Shown here: piece after piece, positions 52,099-61,777 of the stretch
How the letters are laid out: each line of letters starts with the position of its first letter
How positions within the stretch are numbered: position 1 is the stretch's first letter
Assembly: GCF_010384365.1 (NCBI RefSeq)
Contig: NZ_CP048397.1
Coordinates: 434,001-498,000, forward strand
From: Streptomyces sp. S4.7
GTDB taxonomy: Bacteria; Actinomycetota; Actinomycetes; Streptomycetales; Streptomycetaceae
Direction: 5' to 3'
DNA: 64,000 nucleotides
The notes under the pieces: model-generated
Database searches by the model: none
Told to the model about the DNA's origin: nothing
Seen by the model: only the letters and a program-made list of their open reading frames with translations
Translations under genes and position numbers: made by a program

Positions 52099-53886
52099 AT
52101 GCGGGTCATCGCGACGGCGGGGCATGTCGACCACGGCAAGAGCACACTGATCCACGCGCTGACCGGCAGCCACCCCGACCGGCTGGCAGAGGAGCGGCGC
52201 CGTGGTCTGACCATCGACCTGGGCTTCGCCTGGACGGATCTGGCGTCGGGTGAACGGCTCGCGTTCATCGACGTCCCCGGCCACGAGAGGTTCGTCCCCA
52301 CCATGCTGGTCGGCGTGGGGTCCGTGCCGGCCGTGCTGTTCGTCGTCGCCGCCGACGAAGGCTGGAAGCCGCAGTCCGCCGAGCACCTCGCCGCCTTGGA
52401 CGCCCTGGGTGTACGGCATGGGCTGCTGGCCGTCACCCGCAGCGATCTGGCGGATCCCGGCCCCGCCATGGCGCAGGCACAGGACCGGATCCGGTCCAGC
52501 ACCCTCGGCGGTGTCGAGGCCGTGGCCGTCAGCGCCCGTACCGGCGCGGGCCTCGTGGAGTTGCGCGCCGCCCTGGGCCGGCTGGCCGCGCGGCTGCCGG
52601 ACGGGGACGCCGACTCCCCGGTGCGGCTGTGGATCGACCGGTCCTTCACCGTGCGCGGCAGCGGGCTGGTGGTCACCGGCACGCTCCGTGCGGGGCGGAT
52701 CCGCCGGGGCGACGTCCTGGTGACCGCCCGGACCGGCCGTCCCGTGCGCGTCAGGGCTTTGCAGGCCCTCGGCGAGGAGGCCGATCTGGTGCGGGCCACC
52801 GCCCGGGTCGCCGTCAACCTCAGGGACCTCGAAAAGGAGTCGACAGGCCGCGGCGACGCCCTGCTCACGCCCGACAGCTTCCTCCCCTGCCTCCGCTGCG
52901 ACGTGCGCGTACATGGCGGAACACCGGCCGCGGCACTGCCCCGCACCGCTGTCGCCCACATCGGCTCGGCGGACGTACCCGTACGCGTACGTCCGCTCGG
53001 CGCGGACATCGTCCGGCTGACCCTGCCCGCGCCACTGCCGCTGCGTATCGGTGACCGCGCGGTGCTGCGCGATCCCGGTCTGCGGCGTGTGCTGGCCGGC
53101 CTGGAGGTGCTCGACCCCCAGCCACCGGAACTGCGGCGCCGCGGCGCCGCGGTACGCCGCGCGGCAGAGCTGCGCGACGCTCGCGGCACTCCGGACGAGG
53201 CGGCCGAGCTACGGCGTCGGCTGCTGGTCAGGCTCGGGGAGCTGACAGCGATGGGGGTGGCCGTCCACACCACACCGGTCGCGGGCGACTGGCTGGCGGA
53301 CCCCGCCCATTGGACCTCCCTCAGCGCCCGACTGACCGAACTGGTCACCGCCTACCGCTCCCAGCGGCCCACCGAGGAGGGGATACCGGTCGAGGCCGCC
53401 CGGCACCGTCTGGGGCTGCCGGCTGTCTCTCTGGTGGAGGCACTGGTCACGCCGCCCTTGCGGATGAGCCGCGGGCGGGTGACCGCCGGGCCCGCGGCAC
53501 TGCCCGCCGCGGTGGCGGACGCGGTGCACCGACTCGCAGCGGAGCTCGCCCGCGGGCCCTTCGCCGCGCCTCACGCCCAGCGGCTCGCCGAACTCGGCTT
53601 CGGCCGCCGCGAACTCGCCGCGGCTGTCCGCCACGGAGCGGTGCTGCGACTCGCGGAGCACGTGGTGCTGCTGCCGGACGCCCCCCGGCTGGCGGCCGAC
53701 CGGCTGAGCGAACTCGACCAGCCGTTCACCGTGGGAACGGCGAGCCGCGCCCTGGACACCACCCGACGCGTCACCGTTCCCCTGCTGGAGCACTGTGACG
53801 GTCTGGGCATCACCGAACTGCTTCCCGACAAGCGCCGCCGGTGCGCGCCCCTCGGCCGGCCGGCGCCGGTCACCACACCGCCCTGA
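52099..53886 (+). CDS. selB: Selenocysteine-specific elongation factor
   Basis: 595 residues from ATG 52099. EF-Tu-like GTPase motifs: G1 AGHVDHGKST, G2 region GLTIDLGFAW, G3 FIDVPGHERF, G4 VTRSDL. Two OB/beta-barrel domains follow, then winged-helix repeats (C-terminal about 370-595) that bind the SECIS hairpin. It delivers Sec-tRNA to UGA codons followed by a SECIS. Its presence, with selD/selC/selA, shows the organism can read UGA as Sec. Confidence 0.95.
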   Translation: MRVIATAGHVDHGKSTLIHALTGSHPDRLAEERRRGLTIDLGFAWTDLASGERLAFIDVPGHERFVPTMLVGVGSVPAVLFVVAADEGWKPQSAEHLAALDALGVRHGLLAVTRSDLADPGPAMAQAQDRIRSSTLGGVEAVAVSARTGAGLVELRAALGRLAARLPDGDADSPVRLWIDRSFTVRGSGLVVTGTLRAGRIRRGDVLVTARTGRPVRVRALQALGEEADLVRATARVAVNLRDLEKESTGRGDALLTPDSFLPCLRCDVRVHGGTPAAALPRTAVAHIGSADVPVRVRPLGADIVRLTLPAPLPLRIGDRAVLRDPGLRRVLAGLEVLDPQPPELRRRGAAVRRAAELRDARGTPDEAAELRRRLLVRLGELTAMGVAVHTTPVAGDWLADPAHWTSLSARLTELVTAYRSQRPTEEGIPVEAARHRLGLPAVSLVEALVTPPLRMSRGRVTAGPAALPAAVADAVHRLAAELARGPFAAPHAQRLAELGFGRRELAAAVRHGAVLRLAEHVVLLPDAPRLAADRLSELDQPFTVGTASRALDTTRRVTVPLLEHCDGLGITELLPDKRRRCAPLGRPAPVTTPP

Positions 53887-54105
53887 ACGGACGGCGGCCG
53901 TCGTACGCTTCGCCACCGACCGGCCGACGACGACTCGCACAGAGAAGGAGCCACCTCCTACAGACCGCCGGATGCCGGCGCGCCAGGCTTCACGATGACG
54001 CCCGCCTCTTCGATACCGAGTGCGCCGGGCACGGCGGGACCGGGCCCAAAACGGTCCGCCCGCTGCCGCAGACCCTGTGTCACGGGGCGCTCGGCCGGGA
54101 GACGG
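53887..54105. other. Intergenic stretch after selB
   Basis: No supported gene. A ribosome-site-like gagaaggagcc near 53940 is not followed by a convincing ORF. Confidence 0.3.
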
Positions 54106-54140
54106 CAGAACGCCCCCGGGCCGGCCCGGAGGGCGTTCTG
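54106..54140. terminator. Hairpin terminator between selB and the NlpC/P60-like gene
   Basis: A 10-bp perfect outer stem (cagaacgccc/gggcgttctg) with further GGGCC/GGCCC pairing inside. It can end transcripts from both sides. Confidence 0.75.
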
Positions 54141-54207
54141 CTCACTGCCGCGTCGCGCTTCCGGCGGCGGTGGGGGTGCCGCGGGCCGCGCGCGTACGGG
54201 GAGTGTG

Positions 54208-54771
54208 TCAGTACTTCTTGGGACGGTACGCGTCGTACTCGTCCGCCCCGATCCCGTAGCTGAGTGTGCGGTAGTCCGTACCGTGCCCGCCGCGCTGCTC
54301 GTACGCCTTGTAGCTGGTGCGGGCGCTACTCGTCCACTTCTCGAAGATCACGACGTGGCGCGTGGTGCTGCTGCCCGCCGCGTCGATGATCAGGTCGCCC
54401 TTGGTGAGCTGCGACATGTTGATCGGCGTGGTGAAGTCCGAGGTTGCGAGCATCACCGTGTTGGCGCCGGGCTTGCCGTACTGGAGCGCCATGCTGACGT
54501 ATCCGGAGCAGTCCGCACGGTATCCGCCGAACGTCGCGGTCTGGCTGTAGGGCACCTGACTGCCGTTGTTCGCCGTCAGCCAGGTCTTGGCCCGCTGGAT
54601 GACGGAGTCGCGGCTGACCTTGGCGTGGACATCGCCGGCGACCTTCTTCCCGGCCGCGGCGGGGGAAGCGCTACGGGCGCCGGTCTCCACCGCGGTGGCG
54701 GAGTGGGTCAGCGGCACCAGCAGGGCAGCACCCATGGTGATGGGGAGGAGAGTTCGGGTTAAGCGGTTCAT
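54208..54771 (-). CDS. Secreted NlpC/P60-like cell-wall hydrolase
   Basis: 187 residues from MNRLTRTLLPITMGAALLVPL with a strong AAAGGAG site. Signal peptide ending SATAVET. The domain has GGYRADCSGYVSMALQYG (catalytic Cys about 91), GDLIIDAAGSSTTRHVVIFEKW (catalytic His about 139) and YKAYEQRG, matching NlpC/P60 endopeptidases. It is a single-domain form without a wall-binding module. Confidence 0.85.
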   Translation of the reverse strand: MNRLTRTLLPITMGAALLVPLTHSATAVETGARSASPAAAGKKVAGDVHAKVSRDSVIQRAKTWLTANNGSQVPYSQTATFGGYRADCSGYVSMALQYGKPGANTVMLATSDFTTPINMSQLTKGDLIIDAAGSSTTRHVVIFEKWTSSARTSYKAYEQRGGHGTDYRTLSYGIGADEYDAYRPKKY

Positions 54772-55041
54772 CGTTGCTCCTTTCGACGGTCTGCATACCG
54801 GTCCCGGCCGAAGACGTGTGCTGCCGCGGCGGGGCACGGAGAAGGGCAACTCTCCAAGCGTGGCGTGTACATGTCAATGGATGGACACGTGAAGATCCCC
54901 GGCACAGTGTCCCGACCGCCCGCCGTACGGCTCCGGTGCGTCGGAAGCCCCGAAGGTGTCGCCTTCGGCCAGTTCGGTCCCGCCGGCCGTGAGTTGGGCT
55001 CGTAGGGGTGTCGTCGCGGGAAGCAACCGCACGGCACGGCG
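54772..55041. other. Intergenic stretch before the NlpC/P60-like gene
   Basis: It holds the promoter region of the minus-strand gene. Nothing else supported. The bases gtgtacatgtcaatgg (around 54864) have an AT-richer, possibly regulatory, character. Confidence 0.3.
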
Positions 55042-55078
55042 GACGCCCGCCCCGGGCCGAAGCGCCGGAGCGGGCGTC
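55042..55078 (-). terminator. Hairpin terminator of the M15 peptidase gene
   Basis: A 9-bp perfect stem (gacgcccgc/gcgggcgtc) enclosing a partly paired loop, just after the stop codon. Confidence 0.7.
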
Positions 55079-55108
55079 GCAGGCACGCGCAGTGCGCGAA
55101 CCGATGGA

Positions 55109-55879
55109 TCACATACCGCAGCTCGGTGCCGACCAGAAGCGGCCGTCGCCACCGGCGACGTGCGTGTGATCGTCGTGACCCGGGTAGCCCGGGCCGAGGA
55201 TCTCCGTGAAGCCGTGGTTGCGGGCCGCCAGAGCCAGGGCGCAGAAGCCCTGCGAGCCCGCGCCGAGGTCGGCCGCGTGGCCGTACATGTGACGGCTGTT
55301 GGCCGCGCCGCCGACGTTGCTGTTGCAGGTGACGCTGCGGAAGCCGCCGTTGACGGTGATCGGCTTGTCACCCATGGCGTGGCGCATGGCCTGCAGCTTC
55401 CACATGGTGACCAGGGCGTTGGCGCGGGCCGTGGCCGCGCTGACCTTGCCGCCGGACCAGTCGGAGTTGCAGTTGTTCAGCTCGCCGTACTCGAAGTTGA
55501 CCGGGGAACAGTCGTCGTCCTGAAGCTCGTAGATCTTGCCGAAGGTGGCCGGGCCCGCGACACCGTCGGCGCCGAGACCGTAAGCCGACTGGAAGCGCTG
55601 CACCGCGGCCTTGGTAGCCGGGCCGAACTGGCCGTCGATGGCGAGCTGGCTGCCCGAGCCCGGGTATCCGGCGACCCGGATCTGGAGCTGTCGCACGGCT
55701 TCGCCGGACGAGCCCTCGCTCAGCGTCCCGCTCCAGGTGTAGCAGCCGTCGGCGGCGGACACCTCGGCGACGGCGGCCGACGAGGCGTTCGCGACCGCGG
55801 GCAGGGCTGTGGGGGCGGCGAGCGTCAAGCCGGCACCCGCCAGTACCGACACCAGCACTCTGACAGTACGTGAACTCAT
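55109..55879 (-). CDS. Secreted Zn-dependent D-Ala-D-Ala carboxypeptidase (M15) with peptidoglycan-binding domain
   Basis: 256 residues from MSSRTVRVLVSVLAGAGLTLAAPTA. A PG_binding_1 repeat (about 50-115: GEAVRQLQIRVAGYPGSGSQLAIDGQFGPATKAAVQRFQS) precedes an M15A-like catalytic domain with NSRHMYGHAADLG (zinc His and Asp) and GYPGHDDHTHVAGG (third His). This is the layout of the Streptomyces albus G zinc DD-peptidase, which trims D-Ala from wall stem peptides. Six cysteines probably form disulphides. A degenerate copy lies at 46302-46665. Confidence 0.9.
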   Translation of the reverse strand: MSSRTVRVLVSVLAGAGLTLAAPTALPAVANASSAAVAEVSAADGCYTWSGTLSEGSSGEAVRQLQIRVAGYPGSGSQLAIDGQFGPATKAAVQRFQSAYGLGADGVAGPATFGKIYELQDDDCSPVNFEYGELNNCNSDWSGGKVSAATARANALVTMWKLQAMRHAMGDKPITVNGGFRSVTCNSNVGGAANSRHMYGHAADLGAGSQGFCALALAARNHGFTEILGPGYPGHDDHTHVAGGDGRFWSAPSCGM

Positions 55880-56305
55880 GTGGGGGGGCTGCCTCTCCTC
55901 ATTCGTGGGCTGGAGAGGCACGAGAGTGGCGTTATTCGCAGCCCTTGTCAAGAACACGTCACGGAGTGGTAAATCAGATAAAGGCCCTGGGGATGGAGGC
56001 GCGCGCCGGTCGGCCACGGCCTGCGACGCGCCCCGGGACGGAACCCCCAGGCGGGCCGACCCCACCCGCCCTGGAACCACTTCCCTCCGGGCGCCGTGAT
56101 GAACCGTCAGGACGCCAAGCCGCTCGACGTCCTCCCGTACAGCGAGTGGCCATCCGGCCCGGGGAAAAGAGATTGGGCCCGGGGCCGAGAAGATGGTCTC
56201 CCCAGAAAGTGGAGGGAGATCTGAGCCGGACCGAGAACTGACCATGTCTCTGATCTGCGAGAACGAGCAGCATCGAAGACGTCCGATCGAGGGCCGTTGG
56301 TCAGG
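55880..56305. other. Intergenic stretch without a supported gene
   Basis: About 425 bases upstream of the M15 gene. No convincing frame. It should contain that gene's promoter. Confidence 0.3.
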
Positions 56306-56431
56306 TCATGGGCCGGCGTACCAGTCGCGTGACGTGACGAGCTGGGTGACAGCAGACAGGAACTTGTCACCCTTCTCGTTGTCGCACACGCACTCTCGGC
56401 CGGGGCAGCCCTTGACGCGATGCTCACGCAC
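56306..56431 (-). CDS. Possible small Cys-containing ORF (41 aa)
   Basis: GTG start, peptide beginning VREHRVKGCPGRECVCDNEK, then GDKFLSAVTQLVTSRDWYAGP. The sequence is plausible for a protein (three Cys in GCPGRECVC, a clean stop) but is short, has no clear ribosome site and sits in DNA disturbed by repeats. It may be the tail of a lost gene. Confidence 0.25.
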   Translation of the reverse strand: MREHRVKGCPGRECVCDNEKGDKFLSAVTQLVTSRDWYAGP

Positions 56432-56517
56432 TCAACGCCTGCTGGTCGCGGGCAACTCATGCCGACGGATATGGCCGCGGCGGCGTCTTGTCATCTCGCG
56501 AAGGGCCCTTCGCCCCC

Positions 56518-56699
56518 GGTCCTGTCTTCGAACTGGCGTCGTCCGCCCGCGGGGCGGGACTCACGGCGTCCGGTGCGTGCGATCGCAAGACGGAGGATCG
56601 CTCATCACTCTCGTACCGGGCGTACTTGGGCGAGTCCGACAACGCAGCGGGCGTGCGTACCGGGCGTCGTGAGCCAGACGCCAGTTCGAAGACAGGACC
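56518..56699. repeat. MITE-like element with perfect 23-bp inverted repeats
   Basis: The arms ggtcctgtcttcgaactggcg (56518 on) and their exact complement ending at 56699 bound 182 bases without an ORF of interest. Long perfect terminal inverted repeats on a short non-coding piece suggest a miniature transposable element. No obvious target duplication was seen at the edges. Confidence 0.6.
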
Positions 56700-56795
56700 T
56701 AAGGCCTAAGGGGCCGAGCCCATGAACGCCTGTCCGGTCGGCCCAGGGCGACCGGATACAGTGCGCGAGACGGCAGCCCGGTCAGGAGGCGAAGC

Positions 56796-58016
<1,221 letters not shown>

Positions 58017-58248
58017 CGTCAGCCGCATCACGAGGCATCACGAGGCATCAAGGCCACCTCTGACCTTTCGGCTTCATTCGGTTTGCACTCAACGTCACCT
58101 GTCCTCGTCGCCCCGTCGGCCCTTGCCCTTTTGACTGGGTCCGACTGCCGATAGGACGCCTCACACCCCATCAGGACGAGCATCAAGTGAGAGTCACGAG
58201 CGTCATTCAAGCGTCAAGATATCGCCCGTAACGCCCACACCCCACACG

Positions 58249-58521
58249 ATGCCCACTCAAAGAACCGCAACTCAGGCGCCCTTCGCCACCGGCTCCACAA
58301 TCGCCACGAATTTACACTTCGCGAAAACAGATGGGCCGAGGAGGATTACCGTTCGAGAATCCAACGGTCTGCCGCTCAAGACCTTTGCTTACGATGAATA
58401 CTGGCCTTACAGGGCCGCGTTCTTGAATTTAAATGACGGTCGCGGCTACAGGGCACACATGGATGTTGATTGGCGATCATCTCCCTGGAGCGGCGATGAA
58501 ACGGTTCGGTTGTCAAAGTGA
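58249..58521 (+). CDS. Low-GC orphan ORF (90 aa)
   Basis: The peptide has protein-like content: RRITVRESNGLPLKTFAYDEYWPYRAAFLNLNDGRGYRAHMDVDWRSSPWSGDETVRL. Its base composition is clearly lower in GC, with little third-position bias, unlike every neighbour, which suggests recent transfer or a non-coding origin. No ribosome site precedes the ATG. No family recognised. It lies just upstream of an IS element. The rest of 58017-58652 shows only short direct repeats (gaggcatcac) near 58028. Confidence 0.35.
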   Translation: MPTQRTATQAPFATGSTIATNLHFAKTDGPRRITVRESNGLPLKTFAYDEYWPYRAAFLNLNDGRGYRAHMDVDWRSSPWSGDETVRLSK

Positions 58522-58652
58522 TTGGCGACCGGCGCAGAGAATCGGAGGGCGGTCATTGCAGGTGAGGGAGAGCTGGCTGACGGGCGCGTACGGCACCCGG
58601 CGCCCGAGCTTGTACTGTGTCCATTCCTACGCAACCGCCCGCGGCCCCCTAA

Positions 58653-59510
58653 GACGTCGTTTCATTTGGTTAGGCGGCGGTGGCAGATGAGTGTGGCTGC
58701 GATGCCGACGAAGGCGAGGAAGTGCTCGGCTTTGCGTTCGTAGCGGCGGTGGAGGCGTCGGCAGCCGGCCAGCCACGAGACGGTCCGTTCTACGACCCAT
58801 CGGTGGCGGCCGAGCCGCTGTGAACTCTCGACACCTTTGCGGGCGATGCGGTGGGTGATACCGCGACTGCGGAGCCATCGGCGCAGGTGGTTGTAGTCAT
58901 AGCCCTTGTCGGCATGCAGTTTGCCGGGCCGCCGGCGGCGGGGGCCACGCCGGGAGCGGATGGGCGGAATGCCGCGCACGAGCGGCTCCAGGCCCTGGCT
59001 GTCGTGCGTGTTCGCGCCGGAAATTCCCAGCGACAGCGGAAGACCGTTCCGGTCGGTGATCAGGTGGATTTTCGAACCCGCCTTGCCACGGTCGGTCGGA
59101 TTCGGTCCCGTCAGTGACCCCCTTTTGCCGCCCGGACACTGACGGAATCAATCGCGCAACGCGACCAGTCCAGCTCACCGCGGGCACCGAGCTCATCAAG
59201 GACAACACGGTGCAGCCGGGCCCACACCCGCGCTTGCGACCACTGCGCGAACCGCCGGTAGACCGTGGGCCAGGCCGGCCCGAACACCGGCGGCAACTGC
59301 CGCCACGTACAGCCCGACGTGGCCACGAACAAGATCGCCGCCAAAACCTCACGATCACCCGCCCGAGCCCGGCCACCACCCTGCGGACGTATCACCTCCG
59401 TCGGCGGCACCACCCGACGGAACAACACCCACAACTCATCCGGCACCAACCGCACAACAAGACTCGTCACACACTGCCCAACGACCCACCCAGCCAAAGG
59501 AAACGACGTC
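58653..59510. mobile_element. IS5-family insertion sequence, complete
   Basis: 858 bases bounded by imperfect inverted repeats starting gacgtcgtttc (19 of 22 bases match between ends). They are flanked by TAA at 58650-58652 and 59511-59513, the 3-base TNA duplication typical of the IS427-like group of IS5. It carries one transposase gene in two overlapping frames on the minus strand. Intact ends and target duplication point to a recent insertion. Confidence 0.85.
58662..59470 (-). CDS. IS5-family transposase, two frames joined by programmed frameshift
   Basis: The first frame (from about GTG 59470, LVVRLVPDELWVLFRRVV) ends AIDSVSVRAAKGGH at 59111. The second continues with SLTGPNPTDRGKAGSKIHL, then LHADKGYDYNHLRRWLRSRGI, RHRWVVERTVSWLAGCRRLHRRYER to 58662. 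The join is an AAAAGGGGG slippery run at 59117-59125, where a -1 shift gives the fused DDE transposase. The catalytic Asp in CAIDSVS and the later D and E (ADKGYD; VVERT) are present. IS427-type elements are known to use such shifts. Confidence 0.85.
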
Positions 59511-59655
59511 TAAGACGTTGTCTCACGTGGCAAGTTCATCGGCTCCTTGTAGCAGCTCAGGCCACTGGCCATTGCCAGACTTCGGCTCTTCCGGTCGTTG
59601 CGGTCCACGCACGGGATCTTGAGGCCGCGAGTAGCCCATGGCAGGCTCATGCCGC

Positions 59656-60240
59656 ATGATCGATGAATTCGCGAAGGACAACCTGCACGGGAGACTGCGG
59701 CGGGACCGCAAGGCGCTGGTCTGGAAGCTCGACGGCTTGTCCGAATACGACACCCGCCGACCGTTGACAGTGACCGGGAGCAACCTCCTCGGCCTGGTCA
59801 AACACGTGGCCAGCGTCGAGGCCAGGTACTTTGGCGAGGTCTTCGACCGTCCTTCCCCGGAACCGCTGCCCCGGTGGCAGGACCACGACGGCAGCGATCT
59901 GTGGGCGACCGAGGACGAGACCCGCGATCAGATCATCGAGTCCTACCGGCGCACGTGGGAACACTCGGACGCGACGATCGACGAGCTTCCCCTCGATGCC
60001 CCCGGCCACGTGCCGTGGTGGCCGGAGCCTCATTCCCACACGAACCTGTTCGCCGTCATGGTCCACGTCCTCGGCGAGACCAACCGGCATGCCGGGCACG
60101 CCGACATCCTGCGCGAAGGCGTCGACGGCCGAACCGGGATGCGCCCCGAACACGAGATGCAGATCAATGAGGAAGCCCGCGCCGCCTACTACGCGAAGAT
60201 CGAGCAGGCCGCCAGATCGGCCGCATCGGCCAAGGCGTAG
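59656..60240 (+). CDS. DinB-family (DUF664) protein
   Basis: 194 residues from MIDEFAKDNLHGRLRRDRKALVWKLDGLSEYDTRRPLTVTGSNLLGLVKHVASVEARYFGEVF. A four-helix DinB bundle with metal His residues in VKHVASVEARYFG, and NLFAVMVHVLGETNRHAGHADILRE. The family is related to mycothiol/bacillithiol-dependent transferases, substrate unknown. The gene sits between two IS5 elements, which may have brought it or simply flanked it. Confidence 0.85.
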   Translation: MIDEFAKDNLHGRLRRDRKALVWKLDGLSEYDTRRPLTVTGSNLLGLVKHVASVEARYFGEVFDRPSPEPLPRWQDHDGSDLWATEDETRDQIIESYRRTWEHSDATIDELPLDAPGHVPWWPEPHSHTNLFAVMVHVLGETNRHAGHADILREGVDGRTGMRPEHEMQINEEARAAYYAKIEQAARSAASAKA

Positions 60241-60276
60241 AGGACTGTGTCACATGACTTGGTGTTCGAGCGGCAT

Positions 60277-60874
60277 GATGGCGGCCGTGAGGGCTGACCT
60301 GTCGAAGCGTCCGGCTCCTGATGAGCTCTGGGAGCTGGTCGCCCCGCTACTGCCGTCGTTCGCGGCTCGACCGCAAGGTGGCGGGAGAGCTCCGCGTGAC
60401 GAGCGGGCGGTGTTCACGGCTGTGGCGCACATACTGACGAGCGGGTGTGCGTGGCGGTATCTGCCGGAACCGTTCAGCGTATCGCCGGCCACCGCGCACC
60501 GTCGGTTCAGCGTGTGGACCGAGGCCGGGTTGTGGCGCGGACCGCACCGGGCGGTGCCGGACGAACTCGGCGCCAGGGGTCAGTTGGACTGGTCGTCCGC
60601 GATCGTCGATGCCGCGTCGGTGCGGGAAAAAAAGGGGGGCTCGCCAACCGGTCCGAATCCGGCCGATCGCGGTAAGAAGGGCAGCAAATTACACGCGCTG
60701 TCCGAGGGGCAGGACCTGCCGCCGGTCGTGGCGGTGTCGGGTGCGAACCGTCCTTCGCCGGGCCCTCTCATCGACAGGAGATACGACGTGAACGCCGACA
60801 TGGGACCCACTGCGGCGGCCGAACAGCGCGCCGCCGCCGGACGGGCGCCGGGCCGCGCGGGCAACCTCCACTGA
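60277..60874 (+). pseudogene. Truncated IS5-family transposase
   Basis: The frame reads VRADLSKRPAPDELWELVAPLLPSF, CAWRYLPEPFSVSPATAHRRFSVW, LDWSSAIVDAASVREKKGG, SPTGPNPADRGKKGSKLHALSEG and VVAVSGANRPSPGPLIDRRY. It then becomes unrelated sequence and stops. The first half resembles the neighbour IS transposase, but the C-terminal DDE part (DKGYD and the final Glu) is missing. No complete inverted repeat pair was found. A decayed, 3'-deleted element. Confidence 0.75.
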
Positions 60875-60893
60875 CGCCGAGGCCATCACCCGG

Positions 60894-61679
60894 ATGCGCT
60901 CCGAACACGTCCTGTCCGCACCACTGACCGATGAGTGGGTCCGGCGGTGCTCGGACGAGCTGGCGCCACGGCCGACGCCGGAGGGAGACGCGCGGGCCTT
61001 CGTCGTTGACGCCCCGGACGGCACGATGGCCGCCTGCGCACTCGGCCTGATCCACCCCGTCCTGGCGGCGCCGCCGGCCTATCCCCGGGGCATTGCCGCC
61101 CGCGTACACGTGGTCGCCACACACCCGGACCACCGGCGCCTCGGCTGCGCCCGGGCCGTCGTGTCCGCGCTCCTGGACCATCTCGCCGACGTCGACGACG
61201 TGACCTCGTTCGAGCTGCATGCCAGCCCGGAGGCAGCGCCCCTGTACCGGGAGTTCGGCTTCAGCGACAGCCCGGCGCCGATGCGGATGACCCGCCACCG
61301 CCAAGCGGCCGGCGCCGTGGCCGGTGGTCAGCGGGAGTCGACGTGGGTCCCGCCGCAGCAGTTCGCCGACACACTGCCCCGGGCGGCGGCGTACGTGTGC
61401 CTCTACGCAACCGACGAGGACGAGCGGCCGCTGCAGCTGCACTCCGTCTACTCCCCCGGCCACCCCTGGCACATGATCGGCGGCGCGATGGATCTGGGCG
61501 GGGGCATCACCCTCAACCCGCGCGAGCACGACGAGGCCCGAGTCCTGCCCCTGGCCGGCGCGCCAACAGCGCCGAGGGGGACTCCGGCCCTGCGTCCTGG
61601 CTGCCGCCCAGCAGAGAGATCAGGTGTGCCTACGCGGTCGGCTTCGCGCAGGCGGCCCTCACCTACGACATGCCGGTGA
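60894..61679 (+). CDS. GNAT-Nudix-like fusion with Nudix box missing
   Basis: About 261 residues. Residues 1-135 are a GNAT domain (IAARVHVVATHPDHRRLGCARAVVSALLDHL; ASPEAAPLYREFGFSDSPAPMRMTRH). From about 150 follows a Nudix-like start (FADTLPRAAAYVCLYATDEDERPLQLHSVYSPGHPWHMIGGAMDLG). It is directly continued by GGITLNPREHDEARVLPLAG, which is normally found after the Nudix box. The catalytic segment between them (GX5EX7REUXEEXGU) is deleted, and the tail then leaves the frame. The acetyltransferase half may still work. The Nudix half cannot hydrolyse nucleotides. Probably a decaying gene. Confidence 0.6.
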   Translation: MRSEHVLSAPLTDEWVRRCSDELAPRPTPEGDARAFVVDAPDGTMAACALGLIHPVLAAPPAYPRGIAARVHVVATHPDHRRLGCARAVVSALLDHLADVDDVTSFELHASPEAAPLYREFGFSDSPAPMRMTRHRQAAGAVAGGQRESTWVPPQQFADTLPRAAAYVCLYATDEDERPLQLHSVYSPGHPWHMIGGAMDLGGGITLNPREHDEARVLPLAGAPTAPRGTPALRPGCRPAERSGVPTRSASRRRPSPTTCR

Positions 61680-61777
61680 CGGCCCCGGACAAACAGATGA
61701 TGCTGCGGCGGTGCCGTGCGACGTGAACGACGTGAACGGTGAGAGGACCCCGGCGGCGGCGCCGGGGTCCTCGGCCG

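Noticed and set aside
56193..56672. Arg-rich ORF of 159 codons
   Set aside because: Composition and overlap with the inverted-repeat element indicate chance open frame in GC-rich DNA.
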